The notes below the pieces were generated by a model that was not told the origin of the DNA, searched no databases, and worked only from the letters and a program-made list of their open reading frames with translations. Below, piece by piece: positions 47,511-55,312 of a DNA stretch of 64,000 bases (positions are counted from its first letter, which is position 1; every line of letters starts with the position of its first letter). The stretch comes from Nakamurella multipartita DSM 44233. Lineage in GTDB: Bacteria; Actinomycetota; Actinomycetes; Mycobacteriales; Nakamurellaceae. The stretch covers positions 1,178,001 to 1,242,000 of the forward strand of contig NC_013235.1 in NCBI RefSeq assembly GCF_000024365.1, written 5' to 3'. A program made the position numbers and the translations under genes.

Positions 47511-48709
47511 ACGGAATCGAACCTCGCACTCTGCCCAGTCTGCTCACCTTCATCGTCGATAACCGAGGCCGCTCGTGTCCCACCGAGGCGGAGGGCTTTC
47601 CTTTGATCGCGACAAACTGTGTCAAAGACGATAGTCTTTATCCGGTGTTTGAGAACGTACGGTACGTTTCGCAGGCCACCTACCGCGATTGGTTTCGCAG
47701 TCATCCAGAGCCGGGTGACATCGTCTTCGTATGTAAGGGTTCGCCGGGACGAATCGCGATGGTTCCGGACCCAGTGCCGTTTTGTATCGCGCAAGACATG
47801 GTGGCGTTGCGTGCGAACTCTCGAATCGTGAATCCGCACTATCTATACTATGCCCTCAAGAATCAGGAGGTGCGCGCTCGAATCGAGAATATGCATGTCG
47901 GGACAATGATTCCTCACTTTAAGAAGGGCGATTTCGGAAAGCTGCACCTGGACGTTCATGTCCGATTGTCCGATCAGATGGCGATCGCGGAGGTGCTGGG
48001 CGCGCTCGACGATAAGATCGCCGGCAACTCCAAGATGGCTTCGACTGCTGGCGAATTGGCTACGGAGTGCTTCCGTGATGTATCTATTGATGCAACGTTC
48101 GATGAAACGACTTTTGAGAAGGTGGCCGCTATCGGTGGAGGTGGAACACCTTCCACGAAGGTGCCCGGGTATTGGGACGGGCCCATCGCCTGGGCAACGC
48201 CGACTGACCTGACGGCACTGCCTGGCCCGTACTTGGAGCGCACGGCTCGATCGATCACCCTGTCTGGTCTGGACAACTGCGCGTCGGCACTCTTCCCGCG
48301 GGGCGCCATTCTGATGACCTCGCGCGCTACGATCGGAGCCTTTGCGATTGCGCAACGGCCGGTGGCGGTCAATCAAGGATTCATTGTCGTCGTTCCCGAA
48401 GATCCCCAGATGAAATGGTGGCTTTTCCACACGATGCGTGACCGGGTCGACGAGTTCATCTCGCATGCTAATGGGGCGACCTTCCTGGAGCTGAGTCGGG
48501 GTAGGTTCCGAAGCCTTCCGGTTCGGGTCCCCGCCGGGCGTGTCCTGCGGGCTTTCGATGAGCGAGTGGAGGCAATCCATGCGGTAGCGCGACACGCACT
48601 GGTCGAAAATACGGAGTTGGCCGAACTTCGCGACACTCTCCTCCCGCACCTCATGTCCGGCAGGCTCCGCGTCAAGGACGCCGAAAAGCAGGTGGAGGCG
48701 GTGGTGTAG
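47507..48709 (+). CDS. hsdS: Type I restriction specificity subunit
   Basis: 400 residues with two target-recognition domains (about 1-160 and 205-350), each followed by a conserved helix. The central one ends VRLSDQMAIAEVLGALDDKIAGNSKMA and the C-terminal one ENTELAELRDTLLPHLMSGRLRV. The second TRD opens with GGGGTPSTKVPGYWDGPIAWATP, typical of HsdS. The first TRD coding region (about 47590-47940) is visibly richer in A/T than its neighbours, as expected for horizontally exchanged TRDs. GTG 47507 overlaps hsdM. Confidence 0.92.
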   Translation: MNGIEPRTLPSLLTFIVDNRGRSCPTEAEGFPLIATNCVKDDSLYPVFENVRYVSQATYRDWFRSHPEPGDIVFVCKGSPGRIAMVPDPVPFCIAQDMVALRANSRIVNPHYLYYALKNQEVRARIENMHVGTMIPHFKKGDFGKLHLDVHVRLSDQMAIAEVLGALDDKIAGNSKMASTAGELATECFRDVSIDATFDETTFEKVAAIGGGGTPSTKVPGYWDGPIAWATPTDLTALPGPYLERTARSITLSGLDNCASALFPRGAILMTSRATIGAFAIAQRPVAVNQGFIVVVPEDPQMKWWLFHTMRDRVDEFISHANGATFLELSRGRFRSLPVRVPAGRVLRAFDERVEAIHAVARHALVENTELAELRDTLLPHLMSGRLRVKDAEKQVEAVV

Positions 48710-49816
48710 GTGTCCGCGAACGACCTCCCAGATCGCACTGGCTTCCCGCCGACCCCGAGCCACGTCGGCCTGCCCGGGTGGTACCCAGAACTGCTGGACT
48801 CGGTCGCCGGTCGGATCACCGCTGGCCGGCAGCGGGCGACCGGGGCGGTCAACCGGGAGCTGGTCCTGAGCTACTGGGCGATCGGCCGGGACATCCTGGA
48901 CCGGCAGGAGCAGGAGGGCTATGGCACCAGGGTCATCGACCGGCTCTCGGCCGACCTCAAAGGGCGGTTCCCGGACGCTAAAGGGTTCTCGCCGCGCAAC
49001 CTGAAGTACATGCGGAAGTTCGCCGAGGCCTGGCCCGACCCGGCAGTTGTGCAAGGGACCCTTGCACAACTGCCGTGGTGGTCCCAGATCGCTCTGATGG
49101 AGAAGCTGCACGACCCTGAGCAGCGGCTTTGGTACGCCGCCGAGGCCATTGAAGCGGGCTGGAGCCGGGACATCCTGGCCCTGCAGATCGACCTCAAGTT
49201 GCACGATCGCAAGGGCCGGGCGATCACCAACTTCGCCGGCACCATGCCGCCCGCCGACTCGGACATGGCCCAGCAGGCGACCAAGGACCCGTACGTGTTC
49301 GACTTCCTCGATCTCACCGAGCGCAGCCGAGAGCGGGAGCTCGAGACCGGGCTGGTAGAGCACGTCGGGAAGTTCCTGCTCGAACTCGGGCAGGGATTTG
49401 CCTTCGTCGGCCGGCAGGTGCGACTTGAGGTGGACGGCGAAGAGTTCTACTGCGACCTGCTCTTCTACCACCTGAAGCTGCGGCGATACGTCGTCATCGA
49501 ACTCAAGGCCGTGAAGTTCGAGCCCGGCTTCCTCGGCCAGTTGGGCATGTACATGGCTGCGGTCGACGACCTGCTCGCCCACCCGACGGACGAGCCGACC
49601 ATCGGGTTGATGCTCTGCAAGGGCAAGAACGATGTGGTCGCCGAGTGGGCGCTGCGCGGCTACTCCTCGCCGATCGGCGTCTCCGACTGGACCACCGCAA
49701 TTTCCACCGCGCTGCCGGACGACCTGGCATCGAGCCTGCCCAGCATCGAGGAGATCGAGGCCGAGCTGTCCGATCCGAGTTCGAGCCAGACGGACAACAG
49801 CGACACCACGGACTGA
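48710..49816 (+). CDS. YhcG-type PDDEXK nuclease domain protein (DUF1016)
   Basis: 368 residues. The N-terminal helical DUF1016 domain (RATGAVNRELVLSYWAIGRDILDRQEQEGYGTRVIDRLSADL, FSPRNLKYMRKFAEAW, LPWWSQIALMEKL) is followed by the nuclease domain (FVGRQVRLEVDGEEFYCDLLFYHLKLRRYVVIELKAVKFEP, with D and ELK) and GLMLCKGKNDVVAEWAL. These proteins are frequent guests in type I restriction operons, of uncertain role. GTG 48710 abuts the hsdS stop. The gene contains a perfect 35-bp palindrome at 49041-49075. Confidence 0.88.
   Translation: MSANDLPDRTGFPPTPSHVGLPGWYPELLDSVAGRITAGRQRATGAVNRELVLSYWAIGRDILDRQEQEGYGTRVIDRLSADLKGRFPDAKGFSPRNLKYMRKFAEAWPDPAVVQGTLAQLPWWSQIALMEKLHDPEQRLWYAAEAIEAGWSRDILALQIDLKLHDRKGRAITNFAGTMPPADSDMAQQATKDPYVFDFLDLTERSRERELETGLVEHVGKFLLELGQGFAFVGRQVRLEVDGEEFYCDLLFYHLKLRRYVVIELKAVKFEPGFLGQLGMYMAAVDDLLAHPTDEPTIGLMLCKGKNDVVAEWALRGYSSPIGVSDWTTAISTALPDDLASSLPSIEEIEAELSDPSSSQTDNSDTTD
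49041..49075. repeat. Perfect 35-bp palindrome inside the YhcG nuclease gene
   Basis: Arms CGGCAGTTGTGCAAGGG (49041-49057) and its exact complement (49059-49075) surround a single A. Coding sense is PAVVQGTLAQLPW, just before the conserved LPW motif. Confidence 0.9.
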
Positions 49817-49835
49817 ACGAATAATTGGGGGCACG

Positions 49836-52800
49836 ATGGGCTTACACGGGGGAATGAGCGAGAGCGAATGGGAACAGCTCGCTCTGGACACCTTGGGCGA
49901 ACTCGGCTGGCAACCAGTGCACGGCAAGGACGTCGCACCGGGCAGTGGAGAGCGGGAGAAGTGGGAGGACCTGCACATCCCGTCCCGCATGCTGGCCGCG
50001 ATGCGAAGGCTGAACCCGGAGGTGCCCGAGCAGTATCTGCAGCAGGCGCTTGCCGAGATCGTCACGCCGACGTCAAATGACGCGATCACCGAGAACTACC
50101 GGCTGCACATGGCGGTCGCCGAGGGATACCGGGGGATCACCTACATCGATCACGATGGCGCCGAACAGAATCCGACGATCCGCCTGGTCAGTCAGGACCC
50201 CGAGGCCAACGACTGGCTCGCCGTCGGCCAGGTCACCATTTTCCAGGGGGAGTTCGAGCGTCGCTTCGACATCGTGCTGTACTGCAACGGAATGCCGGTG
50301 TCCATCGTCGAACTCAAACGGGCCGGCAGCAAGTACGCCGATCTGGCGTCCGCTCACACGCAATTGCAGAACTATCTCGGGCTGTTCCCGATGGCCTTCC
50401 GTTTCTGCGTCTTCACCATCGTCTCCGACGGCATCACCGCGAAGTACGGCACCCCCTTCACCCCGCTGCACCACTTCTCGCCGTGGAACGTCGACGAGCA
50501 CGGCGCCGTCGTCAATCCTGGCGACCGCGACGCGCAGGGCAACGCCGACACCGCCATCGAGGTCGCCCTGCACGGCCTCTACACCCACGACCGCTTCCTT
50601 GACCTGCAACGCAGTTACACCGCGTTCGACGAGGGCGCCGAAGGCTTGAGCAAGCGCATCGCCAAGCCGCATCAGTACGTCGCGGTCAGCAAGGCGCTCG
50701 CCAAGACAATCGACGCGGTCGAGAGCGACGGGAAAGCAGGCGTCGTCTGGCACACCCAGGGCTCCGGAAAGTCCATGGAGATGGAGCTTTACACCAACCT
50801 GGTCATCACCGCGCCGAAGCTGCTCAATCCCACCGTCATCGTCATCACCGATCGCACCGAACTGGACGGCCAGCTGTTTCAGAGCTTCCGGGTCAGCCGC
50901 CTGCTGCCCGAAGAACCCCAGCAGATCCGTCGGCGATTGGAACTCCGCGACGAACTGTCCAACCGGATCAGCGGCGGCATCTACTTCACCACCCTGCAGA
51001 AATTCAGCAAGACCGGCGACGAGAAGCTGTCCGGTTCGGATCACCCCCTGCTGTCCAATCGCCGCAACATCATTGTGATGGTCGACGAGGCGCACCGCAG
51101 CCACTACGACGACCTTGACGGCTACGCCCGGCACCTGCGCGACGCGCTGCCGCACGCCACCCTGATCGCGTTCACCGGCACCCCCATCTCCTTCGACGAC
51201 CGCAACACCCGCGACGTGTTCGGCGACTACGTCGACATCTACGACCTGAGCCGAGCGGTCCAGGACGGCGCCACCGTGCCGGTGTACTTCGAACCTCGGC
51301 TGATCAAGGTCGGCCTGGCCGAGGGCGTCACCCAGGAGCAGCTCAACGAAGCCGCCGACCAGGCCACCGAAGGCCTGGACGACGTCGAGCGGACCAAGAT
51401 CGAACAAGGCGTGGCGGTGATCAACGCGGTCTACGGCGCGCCGGCCCGGCTGCGTGCGCTCGCCGGCGACCTGGTCGACCACTGGGAGCAACGGCGCACC
51501 GCGATGCGACCGTTGATCGGCGCGCACGGCAAGGCGATGATCGTCGGCGGCACCCGGGAGATCTGCGCCCGGCTGTACGAGGAGATCATCGCGCTGCGCC
51601 CGAACTGGCACTCGCCCGACCTGCACCAGGGCGTCATCAAGGTCGTCTACTCGTCGGACTCGTCCGACACGGGACTGATCGCGAAGCACCGACGGCGCGC
51701 GAGTGACAACGCGACGATCAAGCAGCGGCTCCGCGAGGTCGACGATGAGCTCGAATTGGTCATCGTCAAGGACATGATGCTGACCGGTTACGACTCGCCG
51801 CCCCTGCACACCCTGTACCTGGACCGCCCGCTCAAGGGAGCGCTGCTCATGCAGACCCTGGCCCGGGTCAACCGCACATTCAAGGAGAAGGACGCTGGGC
51901 TCCTGGTCGGTTATGCGCCGCTGGCCGACAATCTGCAGCAAGCTCTGTCCGAATACACCCAGCAGGATCAGCAGAACAAACCGCTCGGCCGGGACACCGG
52001 AGAAGCCGTTGTGCTGGTCAAGGAACTGCTGCAGGGCATCGAGACGATGCTGGCCGGCTTCGACTGGCGCAGACTCATCGTTCCTCGCCAGCCCAAGTCC
52101 TACGCCATCGCGGCGACCGCCACGGCGAACTACCTGCGGAGTCCCGAGACCCCAGGCAATCAGGTCGCCGAGGGTGAAGAACCACTGCGGTCGCAGTTCC
52201 GGCAAACGGCCGGGCGGCTGACCCGGGCTTGGGCCTTGGCGGCCGGCGACCCCGGACTGGCGGACCAGAAGTGGGACGTGCAGTTCTACGAAGAGGTTCG
52301 CATCTACATGGGCAAGTTCGACGCCGACGAACGCCAGGCCAACGGCGAGCCGGTCCCCGAGGAGATCGAGCTGCTGCTCTCGTCGCTGATCGCCGAGTCG
52401 ACCGCATCGGGCGAAATCATGGACATTTACCAGGCGGCCGGGATTCCGAAGCCGTCGCTGTCCGACCTGACCCCGGATTTCGCCCGAAAGGCGCAGCAGG
52501 CCCGCAACCCGCACCTGGCCATCGAGGCGCTGCGTAAGCTGGTCGCCGAGGAATCGGGCAAGGTGTCCCGGCATAACCTGGTGCGCCAGCGGGCGTTCGG
52601 CGAACGAATCGCCGAGCTGATGATCCGGTATGCCAACCAGCAGCTGACCTCGGCCGAGGTGATCGCCGAACTGGTCGCCATGGCTCAGGAGATCAAGGCC
52701 GAAGCGGGGCGCGGGCAGCACTTCTCGCCCCCGCTGGACGAGGATCAACTCGCGTTCTATGACGCGGTCGCGCAGAACCCCTCCGCGATCGACGTGCTCG

Positions 52801-53036
52801 GCGAGGGCAAGCTGGCCGACATCGCCCGGGACTTGGTCACGGTCATGCAACGCGACATCCGCACCGACTGGACCGTTCGCGAGGACGTTCGGTCCCGCCT
52901 GCGGTCTTCGATCCGCCGGCTGTTGGCGATTCACAAGTACCCCCCGGATAAGGCCCAGGGGGCCATCGAGTTGGTCATGGAGCAGATGGAGTCGATGGCT
53001 CCGAGGTACTCGGAGCAGCGTCGGGCCGGCTCGTAG
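49836..53036 (+). CDS. hsdR: Type I restriction endonuclease/translocase subunit
   Basis: 1066 residues. The N-terminal nuclease domain has RRFDIVLYCNGMPVSIVELKRAGS (PD-(D/E)XK) near residue 150. The SF2 motor has Walker A TQGSGKSMEM (about 308), VITDRTELDGQLFQSF, DEAHRSHYD, FTGTPIS, MMLTGYDSPPLHTLYLDRPLKG and the motif VI-like LARVNRTFKEKDAGLLVGY. The C-terminal helical domain ends with a DUF3387-like region. Either ATG 49836 or ATG 49854 could be used. It pairs with HsdM and HsdS to cut unmodified DNA after translocation. It is the last gene of the operon. Confidence 0.93.
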   Translation: MGLHGGMSESEWEQLALDTLGELGWQPVHGKDVAPGSGEREKWEDLHIPSRMLAAMRRLNPEVPEQYLQQALAEIVTPTSNDAITENYRLHMAVAEGYRGITYIDHDGAEQNPTIRLVSQDPEANDWLAVGQVTIFQGEFERRFDIVLYCNGMPVSIVELKRAGSKYADLASAHTQLQNYLGLFPMAFRFCVFTIVSDGITAKYGTPFTPLHHFSPWNVDEHGAVVNPGDRDAQGNADTAIEVALHGLYTHDRFLDLQRSYTAFDEGAEGLSKRIAKPHQYVAVSKALAKTIDAVESDGKAGVVWHTQGSGKSMEMELYTNLVITAPKLLNPTVIVITDRTELDGQLFQSFRVSRLLPEEPQQIRRRLELRDELSNRISGGIYFTTLQKFSKTGDEKLSGSDHPLLSNRRNIIVMVDEAHRSHYDDLDGYARHLRDALPHATLIAFTGTPISFDDRNTRDVFGDYVDIYDLSRAVQDGATVPVYFEPRLIKVGLAEGVTQEQLNEAADQATEGLDDVERTKIEQGVAVINAVYGAPARLRALAGDLVDHWEQRRTAMRPLIGAHGKAMIVGGTREICARLYEEIIALRPNWHSPDLHQGVIKVVYSSDSSDTGLIAKHRRRASDNATIKQRLREVDDELELVIVKDMMLTGYDSPPLHTLYLDRPLKGALLMQTLARVNRTFKEKDAGLLVGYAPLADNLQQALSEYTQQDQQNKPLGRDTGEAVVLVKELLQGIETMLAGFDWRRLIVPRQPKSYAIAATATANYLRSPETPGNQVAEGEEPLRSQFRQTAGRLTRAWALAAGDPGLADQKWDVQFYEEVRIYMGKFDADERQANGEPVPEEIELLLSSLIAESTASGEIMDIYQAAGIPKPSLSDLTPDFARKAQQARNPHLAIEALRKLVAEESGKVSRHNLVRQRAFGERIAELMIRYANQQLTSAEVIAELVAMAQEIKAEAGRGQHFSPPLDEDQLAFYDAVAQNPSAIDVLGEGKLADIARDLVTVMQRDIRTDWTVREDVRSRLRSSIRRLLAIHKYPPDKAQGAIELVMEQMESMAPRYSEQRRAGS

Positions 53037-53186
53037 ACGCCGCGGCGCTTTCGCGCCTCGCCTAGGCCGACGGCAGAACGGCAGGCGCCCGATCCGGGGC
53101 GAGCCGAGAAGGAGCGCAGACTTGGTAATCCTGCGGCGACTGCTGGCGACACGCCGCCGCCCGCCGGCACTGGCATCATGGGCCAA

Positions 53187-54224
53187 GTGAGCAGCCGCCC
53201 GCCGTCGCGCCGTCACCTGGAGGCCGTGCCGGATCCCTCGACGCACGCCGGGGCTCGCCGGGGCAAGACCGGGTCGGCGTTGAGCCTGTCCGACCGATGC
53301 GAGCCGGCCCCGCCGGTCCGTCGTCGGGATGGCCGCCCCACGACCGCGCAGCCGGCCGACCCGCTCCGGACGCCGGCCGCGCACGGCGCCCCGGACCCGG
53401 CGTCGGAGGACATCACCGCGGCCGACATCTGTCGACTGCTGGCCGACCTGGGGGCACCCGCCGACCTCACCCAGGCAGTGGCGGAGTTCGGTGACGACCT
53501 GCCGGCGCTGGCGACCTGGTTGCAGGAGATCGGCGCCTTCGGTGCCCCCGGTGACGTGCTCGAACCCATGCTGGCGCAGTGGACCGACCTGCTTGAACCG
53601 GGTGTCGGCGCGCTGGCCGCCGAGATCTGCGCTGGCGAGTTTCTGCACTCCTTCCACGCGGCCGCCGACGGTTCGCCGTGCCAGATCGACGCCATGGACT
53701 TCCTGCTCCGCGAAGTCGCGGCGACCGGTCGGCCGGAGGCCCTGGCGATGTGCCGGTGCCTGGCCCACCTGGGACCGCCGGTGGTCCGGCCGACCGCCCG
53801 CCGTAGCGCGCAGGATCTGCTCGAGGCCGGCCTGGCCGACCAGCCGTGGGTCGCCGACCTGGACCGGGCCGAGTTCGCGGCCGCCTTCGCCTACGTCGAG
53901 GCAGCTCAGGAATCCCTGGTTCTCGAGTTCCGGCGGGCCGACACCGGCCATGCCGTGGTCGTGGTCGTGGACCACCGTCGTGGCGGTGGCGTCCAGGACC
54001 TGTTCGTCGTCGACGACGCCCAGGTGCTGCGTCGCGAGGTCCGTCAGGCGGCCACGACCCGCGGATTCGCGATCACGCCGCTGCCCGCGCCGCAGGCGGC
54101 GGCCCGGTTGCAGGCGGCGCTGGCGGCCCCGAGTTGTGCCACCGAGCCGGACGAGATCGTCGGCGTCGGCGTTCATTTGCCGCTGCTGCAGGACCGGCTG
54201 ACCCGGCTGCCGACGTCGGGCTGA
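53187..54224 (+). CDS. Unknown protein sharing an N-terminal word with the pRiA4b-family protein
   Basis: 345 residues (348 from ATG 53178). It starts SSRPPSRRHLEAVP, similar to SRPAGGHLQAVP of the 38945 gene, then a disordered basic/Pro segment. A helical domain (DICRLLADLGAPADLTQAVAEFG...LEPGVGALAAEICAGEFLHSFHAA) and a beta region (ESLVLEFRRADTGHAVVVVVDHRRGGGVQDLFVVDDAQVL) follow. I do not recognise the family. GTG 53187 is chosen because CATCAT ends 7 bases upstream, as in leaderless starts. It separates hsdR from the ketopantoate-reductase-like gene. Confidence 0.6.
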   Translation: MSSRPPSRRHLEAVPDPSTHAGARRGKTGSALSLSDRCEPAPPVRRRDGRPTTAQPADPLRTPAAHGAPDPASEDITAADICRLLADLGAPADLTQAVAEFGDDLPALATWLQEIGAFGAPGDVLEPMLAQWTDLLEPGVGALAAEICAGEFLHSFHAAADGSPCQIDAMDFLLREVAATGRPEALAMCRCLAHLGPPVVRPTARRSAQDLLEAGLADQPWVADLDRAEFAAAFAYVEAAQESLVLEFRRADTGHAVVVVVDHRRGGGVQDLFVVDDAQVLRREVRQAATTRGFAITPLPAPQAAARLQAALAAPSCATEPDEIVGVGVHLPLLQDRLTRLPTSG

Positions 54225-54264
54225 CCCGGTCGGGCCGGGCTGGTGTCGGGAAAGGACTGACCAG

Positions 54265-55224
54265 ATGCGCATTCTCGTAGTCGGGGCGGGAGCCGTGGGC
54301 GGTCTGTTCGGCGGTCTGATGGCCCAACACGGCCGGGACGTCACGTTCCTGGTCCGCGCGCCGCGGGCCGCCGCCCTGGCGGCGGACGGCCTGCAGCTGG
54401 TGGGCATCCCGGGGGGCCCGCAAGACCAGGTCCGCGCCGTCCCGGTCGCGGTCGTCACTGCCGATCAGCTGTGCGAGGCGGGCCCGTTCGACATCGTCTT
54501 GCTCGCGGTGAAGGCCTACGACCTGGAATCGGCGATCGAGGCGATCGCTCCCGCGGTGGACGCGGGAGCGGCGGTGCTGCCGCTGCTCAACGGCATGCGC
54601 CATATCGACCGATTGACGGCGCGGTTCGGTGCCGAGAACGTCCTCGGCGGCTTCGCTTTCGTCTCCGCCTACCTGGACGAGCAGGGCCGGATCGGCGCCG
54701 GACCGGTGCCCGCCGCCCTCACCTATGGCGAACTGGACGGGTCGAGCACTGACCGGGTCCGCCGCTTCCACGAGCAGGCCGACGGGTGCGGGTTCCGGGT
54801 CACCCTGTCCACAGCCGTCCGCGACGAGATGTGGGCCAAGTGGGTGTTTCTGGCCGCGTTCGCCGCGCTCACCATCCTCTCCGGCGGCTCGGTCGGGGAG
54901 ACGGCGCGCGCGCCCGGCGGCCCGCGCACCGCGCGGGCCCTGCTGGCCGAAACCGCGTCGGTGGCGCAGGCCGCCGGCCACCGGCCGTCAGCGGAGAAGG
55001 TGGCCGGCGACCTGGCCGTGCTGACCGCGACCGATTCGCAGAACCGGGCCTCCATGGACAAGGACCGGTTGGCCGGACGGCCGGTGGAGAGCTCGGCGAT
55101 CATCGACGACCTGGTCGAGCGGGCCGACGCAGCCGGCCTGGACGTCCCGCTGCTCCGGGCCACCCAGGCGGCGCTGGGCGTCTATGTCACCCGGCTGGCC
55201 GACGCCGCGGCGGCCGCGGGGTGA
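54265..55224 (+). CDS. 2-dehydropantoate 2-reductase family protein
   Basis: 319 residues of the ketopantoate reductase (ApbA/PanE) family. It has the NADP loop MRILVVGAGAVGGLFGGLMA, the catalytic Lys in VLLAVKAYDLESAI, NGMRHIDRL, the second conserved Lys in EMWAKWVFLAA, and the C-terminal ASMDKDRLAGRPVESSAIIDDLVERA with the conserved Glu. It reduces ketopantoate in CoA synthesis or acts on a related 2-oxoacid; paralogs are common, so panE is not asserted. The ribosome site is GAAAGGA. Confidence 0.85.
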   Translation: MRILVVGAGAVGGLFGGLMAQHGRDVTFLVRAPRAAALAADGLQLVGIPGGPQDQVRAVPVAVVTADQLCEAGPFDIVLLAVKAYDLESAIEAIAPAVDAGAAVLPLLNGMRHIDRLTARFGAENVLGGFAFVSAYLDEQGRIGAGPVPAALTYGELDGSSTDRVRRFHEQADGCGFRVTLSTAVRDEMWAKWVFLAAFAALTILSGGSVGETARAPGGPRTARALLAETASVAQAAGHRPSAEKVAGDLAVLTATDSQNRASMDKDRLAGRPVESSAIIDDLVERADAAGLDVPLLRATQAALGVYVTRLADAAAAAG

Positions 55225-55312
55225 GTGCAGCGGTCATCCTGCGGCGGGGGACCGTCGCTGTGTCAGAGGCGGATGGAACGATGAGATCTCAGCCATGGCA
55301 CGAGGGAGACGC

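Noticed and set aside
50073-54458. Minus-strand open frame of about 1460 codons opposite hsdR
   Set aside because: Composition is typical of an antisense shadow, while hsdR on the plus strand has all its catalytic motifs.
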